Origin: Chiridota heheva
Lineage: Eukaryota; Echinodermata; Holothuroidea; Apodida; Chiridotidae
DNA: 64,000 nucleotides
NCBI GenBank assembly: GCA_020152595.1
Contig: JAIGNY010001912.1
Coordinates: 111,001 to 175,000 of the forward strand
Direction of reading: 5' to 3'
The notes below the pieces were generated by a model. It saw nothing but the letters and a program-made list of their open reading frames with translations, searched no databases and had not been told where the DNA came from. Positions 11,556 to 28,132 of the stretch are shown in pieces (position 1 is the stretch's first letter; every line of letters begins with the position of its first letter). The position numbers and the translations under genes are program-made.

Positions 11556-14285
11556 TAGCCGCATCACTGGTCCTAACAAATTTTGAGGTAGGCCAAGACT
11601 ATTAAAATCCAAGCGCTGAAAGCACTGTTGATGGGTTCGTTCATACTTGTCGTTGGTGCAGTTGGTAGTAAAGAAGGAAAACCCAATTTCACATATATAA
11701 TCGGGTAAATATGTTGAAGGGGAAGGGGTGAGGGGTTTTAAATTTTGGCTTCCAGTTTAATATTTGTTGCCCTCCTAATGTATTGGAAACACCCTGAAGC
11801 CACACATGCTGTACTGACAAACTGACTTACATAAATTCCAAGTTATTCACAGTGCTGACTCACTTGAATTAGTCACTCAGTTGTGAAATGAGAGAAATCA
11901 TGTGTTAATCTACCAAAAGCCCTGAATCACCACAACATTACGATAAGATACAAAAACCTGTTCTAGATTTTTTAAACCTTTGCTCAGTTATTCCCAAAAC
12001 CTGATCCACAAAAACCTGTGTAGGCCTAGGGAGTAAAAGGCTTATTACTATTTTTGTATTTAACTAAATTATTGCATTTATTTACCAAAAACTTCAAATT
12101 ATTACCAAAACGTGTGCATTACATTTGCAAACAAAACACCAACACCAAAGAGCGAAGCTCTTTGCTAACATTACAGAGCTTTGTCCATGATCAACAAGTA
12201 GGCCCTAACTTAAATTGGATTAAGCTTGTCCTCGGCTCAATGAGTACGTCTTTTATAATGCCTAAATTTAACGTCATTGACAATCTGTAAATTATATGAG
12301 TATTACGTACTGTCATTGTCAGTAGGCTAGTGTACAGAGTACCGTTAACATTACGCGAGTAGGCCTAAGCTACACACTTTTACAGTTATACTGAAAATAG
12401 TAAGTTTTGACTAATTGAATTTAAATTGCTGTGACCTTCTGTTTAGAGATTTACACATTCAAAACAAGCCTTAATTCATACAACTATCTAATTAAAAAAG
12501 AAAGGATAGAACAAACGTCTAAGCTAGATTTCTTCTCTTGAAATGTTGAAAAGTCATGTACCTGCGAGCATCGTACAGTAATCTATATCAATCTAGTATA
12601 TGCCCACGTGACGGCAATTTTCATATCCTTTTGCTTTGCTAGAGGTTTAGCATTGTTATTCCGAGAAAAAGTCTTTTTTACAACCCGGAAATTTTCCTTT
12701 ATCTCACACTTTACATGGGTATCTTCTTTTTTAATAAAATGAAAAAAAAAGTAAATACATCAAGAACTGTAAAAAACTCTTCAAAAAGATAAAAATTAAA
12801 AGAAGGTATCGTAGACTACTTTGTTTTTGCAAAACACGATCGAAAAAGAAGGAGTTAAAGTTTTGCAAAAGTTTTTCAACTTCCGGTCGGTTCTGACAAC
12901 TAACTGACTAAGAGTCTTTGAACAAGTTCAAACCCATCAAAAATAAATACTAATGTGTGACGTACTGAGATTTAAAGGAGATATTTTCATCACGGGCGGC
13001 GGGCGTAGGTCTACTAGGTTATATGTCAGTTTAGACAAAATGAGAACTCTTTGGTCTAAATGGAATAAATCAATCAAAAAAAGAAGCTGTTACTAATAGG
13101 GTTATTTCAAAATCACTAAAGAATATTTTCGAAAGGTATCCCAATTGATTTATGAAAGGGAATGATTAGTCACAAACATTGTTCATGTTAGCTTACACCG
13201 ACTATACATTTTCTCCTGAAGGTAACTAGAGTTGTGTAAGAGTGACAAATAGTTGTAAGGTTTAACAAGAAAATGTCAGGTATTTTAGTATGCCAGTATG
13301 TGAAAAGGATTATACTGAGCATAATTTGATTTGTATCTCTTTACCACATTAGAAGCTTAAAGGTATATGGCTGTGTATAGGTAAAAACAATTAAATTGTT
13401 TTAAGATATAAACCATCATAGTAGCAAAACATTTCATCAAAATCGGTTAAACAGTTGTTAAATCTCAGGCCTCAATTTGCATACTTTATGCAGATTTTGT
13501 GATGTAGGCTTCAGGCCAGGATGACCGTGACGTGTTCTTTAGTAAATCTTTTGTTACTTAAACAATGTATTTCATACTTCATTGATGTGGTGCTTAATAC
13601 TTTGACCAGTTGAAAATTTTGAGTATAAATATTTAGTGCTAAGAAGTTTCCCATCCTTCAATTTGGGTAACAAATTAAAGATTGTGACTAACGTTAGGGC
13701 ATGCCGTGCAGTGGTTATCGAGGAAGAAGCTTCTCTGCGCCAGATAGTGGGATAAATAATACCGTAGGTTGAATATATTTGCTCCCTGCTGATTGAAATG
13801 TGAATGGCTTTAGTGGTTCTAAGATTGAGCTAAAAGGTTTAGGATACGAGAAAAAAAATCAAAAACACAATTTTTTAGCTGTATTAACTTCGGGCCCACT
13901 ATCAGACTGCTACGTGTATTAATTGTAATTTTCGAGTACATACGCATTGTTTCCTCCCGCAATGCACGCACTAGTCTCGAACAAATACACCTTCAGTTTA
14001 GCTAAACATTAAACGGCATTAAATTTAAAAAAAAATATTCAGAAAATTAATGCAAAAATAAAATCAATTAGTATACAATTTTAGACTCGTATACCAATTT
14101 TTACGAAACCCATCATTCACTTACATGTATACCGTGCTTTCTTAAAGCTTGTACGAAAATAGGCACGCTGGAATAAAATGGCTACATAAACGCATCACGT
14201 TTCCCCCACACTGTGTGTATAGGAAGTTTCGTCTGTCGGTCTTCGGCCTATATGTGGTATAAGGCGAATGACGTCACGATCTCTG
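11556..14285 (+). mobile_element. TIR family copy A, rearranged, right end intact
   Basis: Bases 12955-13235 match copy B 36305-36590 and 13229-14285 match B 39045-40587. A short block at 11565-11605 (GGTCCTAACAAATTTTGAGG) matches B 36231-36260. About 2.4 kb of the B interior (36600-39030) is missing, and 11615-12955 has no match in B, so the copy is deleted and rearranged. The right end is a full TIR with TGACGTCA at 14269-14276 and ends CTCTG at 14285. The next 7 bases are GTTAATG. No left TIR is found. Confidence 0.65.
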
Positions 14286-14934
14286 GTTAATGTGAGTTGC
14301 ATATGTTTTTTGTGCAGTAATTTTGCACGGTATATTCAGTGCACTAACCACATTGTGTGCAATACAGAGAGCAAACGAGATGAGATGCGTTATTCAGGTT
14401 CAACGTTGGGGAAGTGTAAGTACAAGATTTTGTTCTGCTTTTGGTGCTATTTTAATTTTAGAGTTGATTTATTTAAGCCTTGATATTTGGTCTAAAAATA
14501 TATAATGTTATTGTTCTACGTAACTTAACTGTAAGCGGCCCTTACTTTAAAAGACTGGTGACATGTAGCGATTTTGGTATCAGCTGATGTAATTTTAACT
14601 TGGAACAACTTTCTAATACATATGAAGTTCGAAAAATTTCTGTCTTTTACAATCTTAGAAAAAAAAACGTTTGGCCGCTCATATAAACGACTTAACTTCC
14701 TATTCTAATTTCTTATTTTTCTAATTTTGTGACGCGTCAAGTTGGAAAGTGATTTCACTGATCTCCGTACTTACGTCCTATACACATACAATCATTACAA
14801 GGCGTGCATTTTCGATCGTGCACTGCTTGAGTCCAGTTGTAGACCTAAACTTTAGCTTTTTTTTAAGTGACTTCTAGGAAATAGATCGCATGCTGGTATA
14901 GCCTAGACGAAAAGGAGAAAATTGTATGAATCGG
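14286..14934. other. No gene recognised
   Basis: AT-rich sequence between copy A and the duplicated block at 14935. The two overlapping small + frames at 14268-14505 run across the TIR end and are not credible genes. Confidence 0.4.
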
Positions 14935-15225
14935 CGCATATACCAGATGAGACTGAGAGGCATTTCCAAAATGTATTCGTAAGTTACCTTAAATCTGGGG
15001 TGTTGTGGAGGCGTTCGCGAAGGGTTTCTTGTGGCATATCTGCGTAGACCCATGGGCCTGGAACTTCGTGTTCAGCGGGCTGTGCGGCTTCCTATTGACG
15101 CACAGCTTCTTGTATGAATTAGTGCATGTACCAGATGAGACTGAGAGGCATTGAAATGTATTCTGAACTTACCTTAAATTTGCGGTGTTGTGAATGCATT
15201 CGCGATGGGTTTGTTGTGATACATG
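14935..15225 (+). repeat. Imperfect direct duplication, offset about 188 bp
   Basis: ATACCAGATGAGACTGAGAG (near 14939) recurs near 15127 as GTACCAGATGAGACTGAGAG. The following ATGTATTC, TTACCTTAAAT and GGTGTTGTG blocks are shared in the same order. Between the two copies is a CTGGAACTTCG..GTTCAGC motif, found again at 24738-24760. No conserved reading frame is evident. Confidence 0.6.
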
Positions 15226-15229
15226 TGTT

Positions 15230-15330
15230 TAGCGGCCGTAGTGGCTACAGCGTATACCACAGTCAGATCAGAGACCTGGTCAGATGTTATCTGACTAGAT
15301 ATATGTTAGTGAGATAAACACCTCACTCAG
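15230..15330 (+). repeat. Dispersed GTCAGAT / GTGAGATAA module, copy 1
   Basis: GTAGTGGCTACAGCGTATAC, then CAGTCAGAT, GTTATCTGACTAG and GTGAGATAAACACCTCAC. Related modules occur at 24650-24722, 30820-30890 (inverted), 43992-44030 (inverted) and 49055-49098. This copy sits 30 bp left of element D. Confidence 0.6.
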
Positions 15331-15360
15331 TGGGCAATACTTGCAAGGCGATACTTGCAT

Positions 15361-18300
15361 CAGAGAGAATGACGTCATTTGCCCTATACTACGTATAGGC
15401 CGAAGGCCGCGAGACGAAACTCCTATACCTACAGTGTTGCGAAATCAGTGATACTTTTTTAGGTCATCAACCCATCTTGGTTTCAAGTGAGGGCAGTAGA
15501 GACTTAAGAATTTAAAAAATAGAACATACCAAAGAAATGTGTAAATAAAGTATTCTACAGAAATTGTTGATTGAAATTGTTTTATACTACTGATTTAATC
15601 TTATCGTTACTTTTTGTGCACTTTTAGTTCAATGAACAAATAATTTTATAAATCATTAATATAACAACTTTAATTTTGACGTCATTCATGGATCAAGTGC
15701 GAAAAAAATTGACAAACAATGCACGCACAGTGCACTTACTTTACGCGATACCGGTACGGTACGATGCCAATGCGTTTATTACTCATTGAACATGACAAAT
15801 TGAAAGTTTAAAGCATTTGAAAGGAATTACTGCCTAACCTTATCGAAGCCGTTATGCATTACGCCTAGTTCCTAGCCTAGTTGGTAAAGGTCGGTCAACA
15901 CCATAGGCCTATTTAACCTTAGGGCGGCGGGCCGTGGTAATTGCTATCGGCTTTTTTGATATATTTTTTTATCAAGGCCAGCCAAATGCGTACGCAGTCA
16001 GACATCTGTGGTCCTAGAGATTTACCTTGTAATATTAACTAAGGTGGATCTAAGCCTAGTTATTGAAGCCTAGTTTAGGCTCGGGATTATCGGGTAGTAT
16101 GAAAAAAGCTAAAGAATTCAAGTTAACAACTTATCCTATTCAATTTCAGACCTAACCATTAGGCCTACAAAAAGGCTACATGCTTGCTAGTTATGGAATC
16201 ATTTACCATCCTTCGCCCGTAATTTATTTACTTAAACACATTTCTGTATGATTGCTGTAGTTTACTGGTCTGCGGCCTCATGAACGCCACCAGTAATGTC
16301 AAAAAGTGTATTGTGGGATATGACTAATAGCTACATTCTTGCAAGACTACTAGCAAGTTGGAACTTGACTAACATTAACGAGAATTTAGGCTATGACTTG
16401 CTTCTAATTAGCTTCCCAAATCTAACTTAATTCGCCTGGTGATTTGTTGTGTATACTGCTTGAATTGAAACAAATTGGCAAACAATTCATGGACACTGGA
16501 AATGAAATAACCCATATTTTGATACTTGTGATGGGAATATTATTTATGTCAAACATAAGGTGAAAGAAAATAAGTCAGGCAATACACTAGCTCTATAACA
16601 CATGCATACAATTGAGTTCATTTTATCAGGAAAAGCTATTAGCTCTTATTATCAGTTTATGTGGTTCAACTCAATAAATTGGTAGTTTCTTATGCCCATC
16701 TCAAACCTTCTGGTGTTGAAGGGGAAAACATTAAATGATTGAATTAAATCATTCAATTGTGTGTATGGTAAAGAAAGTATTATTTGTAAATAATACAGGA
16801 AATATACATCAATTAACTTAAACAACTGGTACAGGTTACATGAAATGGTGTGTAAATTCAGGTGTTTAAAACAGATCAACACATATTATTCTGCCATTAA
16901 CTTCTAAAAATTATTCCTTTAAATTTTCATGTACATTTCTGATAGAGGAATTGGGTCTTCATTGTGGAGGTGATCAATTTACAAAAAAAAGTAAGTAACA
17001 AGATTGAAATCACAATTTTGATTTACTGCAATGATTACCTGTATAAATTCAACTTTAACAACAAAACAACTGGTAATCAACTTTACAAACATTCCTGACA
17101 GTTTCCTTATAAGACATCTTCTGTGGATGACCATACTGCCATAAGTCCTCTACTTATCATTACAGCTTAAGCTGTAATCAGAATATTTTGTGATGTGATG
17201 CTAATGTAGATATACCACACTATTTCACAATATGAGTTTTTAAGAAAGAAACAGAAATCAACAAAATTTGAGGTTTTTCCTATGCAGCCTAACGACTATA
17301 GATCCTCGTGGTTGTAAAGTGTGGCCTATAGTCAACTTAGCTTAACCTAGTAAAATACATGTTGAAGTGTGATTTTTCATGTCTGTATACTGCAAATAAA
17401 AGCCTCGTCTGCTAGTTTTGATGTTGAATTTACAGTTTTGGGGTTTGTGTCTAATTTTTTTTTTGGTCAGGCAGACAAATTTGTGTTTATAAAAAGGGTA
17501 CACTAAAATTAAATTTTCATTTTCTCATAACCTAATAACAGTACATTCCACTGCCCAGAAAAATCATTATTCATGTGCCTGGAGCCAGAAAATATTTGGG
17601 CAGGGTATTGTGTACTACAAAATGATATAGAGGTATTCAGCTCACTAATATCTGGTACAAAATTAATTTACATTGCAAAAAATGTTTTTACTCTGTAGTA
17701 CAGTCAATGAATTTTAACAATCATACTACATAAAAGTTGGAATACTATTGCACTGTAATATAATTTGTTAATTGGATACCAAAGCAACAAAACAAATGAG
17801 AGCAAACTAAAGATTGCCTATCAATGAGAAGAGAAAATCCATGCAGCAAAATCTTCAAGTGAAGCTTTTTTTATCTTCCCAACTTGAAAGCTTGAGAAAC
17901 TTTTGCAAACAAATTGACTTTAATAATACACATAGATTTAAAAAAATGCACCCATGGATTGGAAGTAATTAGGCTGCAATACAACATATAGGTCTACTCC
18001 AAAGAGTTGTATGATTATTTTTGAACTTAAACTTGGTTATTTTAGGACCTGCAATTGTTGGTAAAGGATGTTGAACAGAAAAATGTGAATGAAACTAAAA
18101 ACGTATAGTTTATTCAAATATAAATTAAAGTAATAAGTGAGCAATTTGATCTACTGTATCTCTACCTATCTAAACAAGTTGGCATTTAACTTACTTTTAC
18201 TTTGTTTTATACACACCTATCTGCCAGTTGGTCAGCCTGTTTAGACTTTGTTTGATGGGTGTTTGTTGATAGACACATGCCAATTATAAAATTAATTAGA

Positions 18301-19672
18301 TCTATATTGGTCTCATGCCCATCCGACCCTAGCTAACAATTGTAATGCTGCATTTCAGGCATGGCCTTTTTATCATGACAGATATTTACTGATATTTTCT
18401 TTTGTCTTTAATTAGCTGACATTTTCTTTTTTTGTTAATGACTGCTGACATTTATTGATACACATTGGTTCTACTGTACAATGTATTCTAATCCAGTAAA
18501 CTTTGTTAGTGTACACATAACAAATGTCCCATAGTAAATGCACGTGAACAGCGAGTATGTGACTAATATTACTAAGCCTACCATAACATGTATAAATGAT
18601 CTGAAAACCATCTTTCTTGAGTCTGTGGGAAAATGGAGATGATCCCTCAATAATAAAACAGCAAACGTAAACCAACAAATTGCAAAGATATAAAAAGTAA
18701 TATTATAAGCTTGAAATGAGTATGTTGTTACAAACTCTAATTAACAAATTAATGAGGAACTTGAAGGCTTGAAGCTTTCTGAAGTCAATACCATGGTAGT
18801 GTACATACATAGGCCCTAACGTTATGCTAACAAATTGCAAATGGTTTCACACAATATAACGTTAGACCTAAGTTGAAGGAAAAAAGTTACACTAACGTTA
18901 CTGTAGCCTGGCTAGGCAACACAATGACCTATGATTACCCCGGCGACGCTTTTTGAAAACAATCAATCGCTAAATACATGTCTGAATGAAATAAGATTTC
19001 ATAAGCAACTTCTCCTTGTTCCTAAATTAGACTGCAATTATTGCCCGTATTTGTCAGAGCTTACGCGGGTCAGTAAAGGTTAAACTAACGGCGTACGTTT
19101 GGCGTTAGCTAGCTTCAGACTGTTCAACAACATGTGACACAATTAAGCACGTTATTTCAGGTTTACTGAAATTGTTTAAGACATCTAATAGTTTTGATCA
19201 TTTATCCCTTATCAGAAAGGTTGTTCGAGTAGTATTTTTCTTAAAATATACTTTTCAGTTAGGCCTAAGGTAGTAGGTGCGATACATGCCTGTCTACAAT
19301 CTAACGCTGCGCTAAAGTATTGTCGTTCTGCATGTACTGTAAAAAGAAATCGTTGTTTTGGTGTTCTTGTTAGAAATAAAATGAACGTTAATCTTGGTTA
19401 GAAAGACAAGTTATGATTAAAATCAATGAAAATATAATTAATTTTATGTAGTAAAGAATTTCATTTTTTATTTTTGAGGTTGAATTCGCAGTTTGCCTAT
19501 TTTTTTTTTTTTATTAACTCCATTTTTCGATGTACCGACATATCTGCTGCCCTTTCTTGGAACCAACATGGGTGGGGGTCGAACCAAAAAGTATCACACT
19601 GTAGGTATAGGAGTTTCGTCTCTCGGCCTTCGGCTTATAGATAGTATAGGGCGAATGACGTCACGCTCTCTT
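15361..19672 (+). mobile_element. TIR family copy D, 4.3 kb, with 7-bp target duplication
   Basis: Starts CAGAGAGAATGACGTCA and ends TGACGTCACGCTCTCTT (final G changed to T). It is flanked by a perfect 7-bp direct repeat, CTTGCAT, at 15354-15360 and 19673-19679. The TIRs are about 125-130 bp (15361-15490; 19545-19672) and share GTATAGGCCGAAGGC, GAGACGAAACTCCTATACC and GTGATACTTTTT. Both contain TGACGTCA (15370-15377; 19656-19663). Over the 4 kb between the TIRs I find no transposase motif and no long frame, and no similarity to the interior of copies B/C. It is non-autonomous; superfamily unassigned (7-bp duplications occur in P-like and Dada-like groups, and hAT normally gives 8). Confidence 0.85.
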
Positions 19673-19679
19673 CTTGCAT

Positions 19680-24640
<4,961 letters not shown>

Positions 24641-24649
24641 CGTTTGGTG

Positions 24650-24770
24650 GATTCGGTCTATAGCAGCCATGTAGTGGCTATAGCGTATACTACAGTCAGA
24701 TGTTATCTAACTAGATACACGTAGGCCTACGTATATCTGGAACTTCGCGTTCAGCCGGCTCAGAGTGACT
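24650..24770 (+). repeat. Dispersed GTCAGAT module, copy 2, with GGAACTTCG motif
   Basis: GTAGTGGCTATAGCGTATAC, CAGTCAGATGTTATCTAACT, then CTGGAACTTCGCGTTCAGC. The same two motifs occur at 15045-15300 but in the opposite order, so they probably belong to one larger repeat that has been rearranged. Confidence 0.55.
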
Positions 24771-26439
24771 AAGTTACCCTAGTAATATCTCGAGCATTTA
24801 TGATTGGATTTATGGTTGGATTGCATCTTCAGGTATACTGTGGGGATATTTATTGTCTCCGTCAAGTTCTCAAAAGGAATCTTCTGTATCAGAGGATGAA
24901 ATTTTAGTGTATTTTGATGACGACAGTTTAGGTCTGTAATTACTTTGTACGCGTTTATACAGGCAGTTCTGCGGGGGTCTAAAACTTGCGACGTCACACA
25001 TTTAAATGAATTTGCAGACGCCACAAAAAGTGGTTATGCAGAACTTCAAAATAACGCGATTTTTACACTTACAATTAATATTTTGGAGAAATAGGGATTA
25101 CTGAGCATTCACTGAGTGTCAAACATCAGTTTAAAGCAAACTTCCTTCTACATGTCACCAGTCCTTTAAGTTAGTACGTTGGCACGAATCTTCATTCCCA
25201 AATTACGTCAGCACGTAGTAACCTAAGATAATCCCCCGGCGTTGAACTAGAAACAAAATTGTATTGATGTAAACACTGCTGGAAGTACCAGGTTTTAACC
25301 TGCTGATTGTTAAATTAGACCATTTCTTTAAAATAGCCCGAAATTCAAGGGTTGCCCGTGGCAGGATTGGCATTAAGGAATTGGAATTTGAGGGGGATTT
25401 ATCTGTTTGACACACTAATCCATGATATGATTTAATGTAATGTATGTCAATAGCAAACTCACCCTGTGTAACATATTTAAGGTGGATTCCCATAATCCAC
25501 TATAATTTCCCACTATTTCCAGCTCTGTTCTTATGAGTCGAATTCAAGGGCGCATTTTCAAAAATCTCTTTGCAAAATAAAGAAAAGCCTAAAAGTAACA
25601 ACTTCCCGCAATATATGACTTAGAACTAGACCAAGATGAAGTTCCGGGCCGCGGGGTACCCATGTACCCGAAAATTTTAGTGAGATAAATATATCTCACT
25701 CTGTTTAGGGCATATACACAGACTACCATCTTGAAATCACAACAAATTCAAATTACAGTAGCCCTATCTAATTTATAGTCCTCAAAGTATCAGACATTTT
25801 CCCTCAAAATATCTTACTTATTCCTTAAAGATGTCGGTAACGGAGGTGAAGTATGGGGAGGGGGCAGGAGGAGGGAGAGGGAGACTTGCTTGGATTCGGA
25901 AATTTGTATGACAAAAAAAGTCTATAGCTTTAGCCACAGGCGTAACTTGTGTAACAGTCTTTGGGTGTTACCAATTCTAATTTTGATTATTTCGTCAGGC
26001 AAAAAAAGGCCCACTATTGAAAAGACTGTAGACAAATTAATATGGTTATACCTTAAAGTTAATGTTTTGAAAATCGTCTGCTGGATAATATCATAGTTGT
26101 TTTATGATATCCATGGTCGTATACAGTAGTACACGCCAACATTCACATGAAAGAAAACACACCTTGCCTACCCTTGATACGCTAGAGTTTCCTAATGTAA
26201 GACAGGGGTAGCGACTGTATTTTCGTTAACCTCGCATAGGGCAATATAACTCGGGCGAAATCGGGTTTAAGTAGTGCTTTGGCACGGCGCAAGGTTCGTC
26301 GACATTCCGTCGTCATGGCGGTGCTCTCCGGACAGTCCTAGACTGGTCGATATTCACAGACAACATAATACACATAATCTACATTTCATAACGTCATACA
26401 TACTTTTGTCCCATTCTCAAGGCAATGACGTCATCATCG
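24771..26439. other. No gene confirmed
   Basis: A minus frame at 25203-25493 (96 codons) encodes a plausible-looking peptide but has no domain I can name and no flanking splice evidence. An imperfect palindrome GTGAGATAAATATATCTCAC lies at 25680-25699. It uses the GTGAGATAA motif of the modules at 15311 and 48980. A purine tract is annotated separately. Confidence 0.4.
25855..25881 (+). other. G-rich tract with G-quadruplex potential
   Basis: Runs of GGGG, GGGGG, GGG and GGG separated by short loops in a purine-only stretch. The pattern fits a G-quadruplex motif with one 8-base loop. Function unknown. Confidence 0.5.
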
Positions 26440-26729
26440 CGTGTATGCAATGAAATGCCTCGCTTTTTAACCCATTTCCCTCGTTTTTTACCACTTTTTT
26501 TCTTCAAATTATCCTCTCAAAAGTTGAAGGTTGAGAAAAAAGAGCGCTCAAAAATCAAAGATTTTCAAAAACTGTTTCTCAAAGTACACGTCAAAACAAA
26601 AATTGCCTTCTCAAGTTTGACGCCCTAAATAAAGTCATTGGAATTTCAAAAATGATTTTCAAAAAGTGCATGCTCAAATTTAATGTTTGAGAAAAAAAGT
26701 TAAAGAGGCGTAGTTTTGAATCAAGTCCC
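26440..26729. repeat. Degenerate CTCAAA / TTTTCAAAAA repeat, 5' flank of the 113-bp array
   Basis: Irregular units containing CTCAAA and TTTTCAAAAA of the same style as 27150-27440, which lies on the far side of the 113-bp array. The open + frame here has no recognisable domain. Confidence 0.5.
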
Positions 26730-27140
26730 GCCCCCTTTTTTCGCGTTAAAGCGCAGTTCTGTCCTGTCATTCCCAGTTAGACGCCATTTTTCTCGTTAAA
26801 AACGTAGTTTTGTCTGATTATTCCCACGATTAAGCCCCCGTAGACCTCAGTTATTCGCATTAAAGCGCAGTTCTGTCCTGTCATTCCCCGTTAGACGCCA
26901 TTTTTGCTGTTAAAAACGTAGTTTTGTCCAATTTTCCGCACGATTGAACCCCGGAGAACCCAGTTTTTCGCATTAAAGCGCAGTTCTGTCCTGTCATTCC
27001 CCCGTTGACGCCATTTTTGCCGTTAAAAACGTAGTTTTGTCCAATTATTTCTACGATTAAGCCCTCGTAGACCTCGTTTTTTGCATTAAAGCGCAGTTCT
27101 GTCCTGTCATTCCACGTTAGACGCCATTTTTGTCCTTTCA
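26730..27140. repeat. 113-114-bp tandem repeat, about 3.5 copies
   Basis: GCGCAGTTCTGTCCTGTCAT begins at 26751, 26865, 26978 and 27091, giving spacings of 114, 113 and 113. Each unit also holds GACGCCATTTTT, GTTAAAAACGTAGTTTTGTC and ACGATTRARCCC. The minus-strand open frame at 26881-27141 is a by-product of the array, because 113 is not a multiple of three and the frame changes from unit to unit. Confidence 0.85.
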
Positions 27141-27149
27141 AATGAAAAA

Positions 27150-27440
27150 AATCAGCAAAAAAACTGCCTCAAATGACAGTGTTTCAGAAAAATTGTTTCT
27201 CATATGATGAGTGTCAGAAAAATTGTTTCTCAAATGAGGAGTTTCAGAAAAAGTGTCTTCTCAAATCATTCCCGTTTTGGAAAATTCGTCGCTCAAATTT
27301 TGCTCCCTGTGCAAAGTCTATAGAATTTGAAAATAAAATGTCGTTTTTAAATCGTACACGTTTTCAAAAAACGTCTTCTCAAATCACACCATTTACAAAA
27401 TATCGCCGCTCAAATCTTACCTATTTTGAAAAAGATGTTC
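27150..27440. repeat. 30-bp tandem units grading into degenerate repeats
   Basis: GTTTCAGAAAAATTGTTTCT-type units begin at 27181, 27211 and 27241, an exact 30-bp period, then decay into CTCAAA..TTTTGAAAA repeats to about 27440. As 30 is a multiple of 3, the frame stays open and gives a ten-residue repeat. I see no reason to call it a protein. Confidence 0.65.
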
Positions 27441-27579
27441 TCAAACATGACAAGTTTCCTATTTATTGATTGTTAAGTACACTGTCTTCTCGAATGATGT
27501 GACTCGGTGAATTGTGACGATATTATCCCAATATTATCGATAATCGTGACATGGCGATTTATCTATATTATTTTTACAG

Positions 27580-27828
27580 TTTAAACTCTTTGAAAAAACT
27601 GACGCCGTCATTGTCGGAGAATGCAAAGTGAAGTGCATCACTCTGGACAACAATGCCATTCAAATGGTTAAGTTTGAAGCGATGACAAGTATGGTCAATC
27701 ATGTGGATCCAGGAACCGGTAGGGCTTGGGACGATGATGAAGAAGTCATCGTTCCCGTCCACTACTTTCACCGCATCCAGAGAGACGGTCCCGTCTCACC
27801 AGAGGCATATCCAAGGAATATCGACTGA
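27580..27828 (+). CDS. Putative 3'-terminal exon of a protein-coding gene (partial)
   Basis: An acceptor with a pyrimidine-rich tract (ATTATTTTTACAG, AG ending 27579) is followed by an uninterrupted 82-codon frame ending in TGA at 27826-27828. If splicing is as drawn, TTT at 27580 is the first in-frame triplet. The peptide has protein-like composition unlike the surrounding AT-rich frames: FEKTDAVIVGECKVK near the start, an acidic stretch GRAWDDDEEVIVP in the middle and SPEAYPRNID at the end. The order of hydrophobic strands (AVIVGECKVKCITL, IQMVKFEAMTS, EEVIVPVHYF) and the trailing Pro-rich tail faintly recall the last strands of hotdog-fold acyl-CoA thioesterases. That is a guess, not an identification. 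No upstream exon was found; the 1.1 kb upstream is tandem repeats. A possible ATTAAA signal is at 27888-27893 and an AATAAA at 28339-28344, the latter inside a repeat. The coding strand could be wrong, since the opposite strand is also open over part of this span. Confidence 0.5.
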   Translation, partial: FKLFEKTDAVIVGECKVKCITLDNNAIQMVKFEAMTSMVNHVDPGTGRAWDDDEEVIVPVHYFHRIQRDGPVSPEAYPRNID

Positions 27829-28132
27829 TCTATACAAAACGCGTCATTAAGCCCGATCTCACAACCCTCCTGTGCGGGTATTAAACCCTTCATCCCACAA
27901 GTCCCCTTAAATGAAACGGACAGGTTCGTCAACGACAATTGGGTGATTCATTTAGACCACACTGCTGAATGCCAACATTCGTAACTCAAGATCTGATGAA
28001 ACCCTAATGAGGGCGGAAGGAGGGAAAAGAGCTACCATGGCTTGCCTTCTACGGTATCCTGCGTTGGTTGGGACAGGTCCTTTTACCCTACAATTACCTG
28101 ACACACCCAGTCAGGAAAAGCTATACACCTCG
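27829..28132 (+). other. Possible 3' UTR of the 27.6-kb exon
   Basis: No frame is open through this segment. An ATTAAA hexamer at 27888-27893 is the nearest candidate polyadenylation signal. Confidence 0.3.

Noticed and set aside
25203-25493. 96-codon minus frame with a fibronectin-like LTISRLKPGT segment
   Set aside because: The resemblance covers about ten residues and lacks the rest of an FN3 domain. There is no splice evidence.
26881-27141. 86-codon minus-strand frame with repeated peptide-like segments
   Set aside because: It coincides with the 113-bp tandem array. The period is not a multiple of three, so the peptide is not repeated in a consistent frame.
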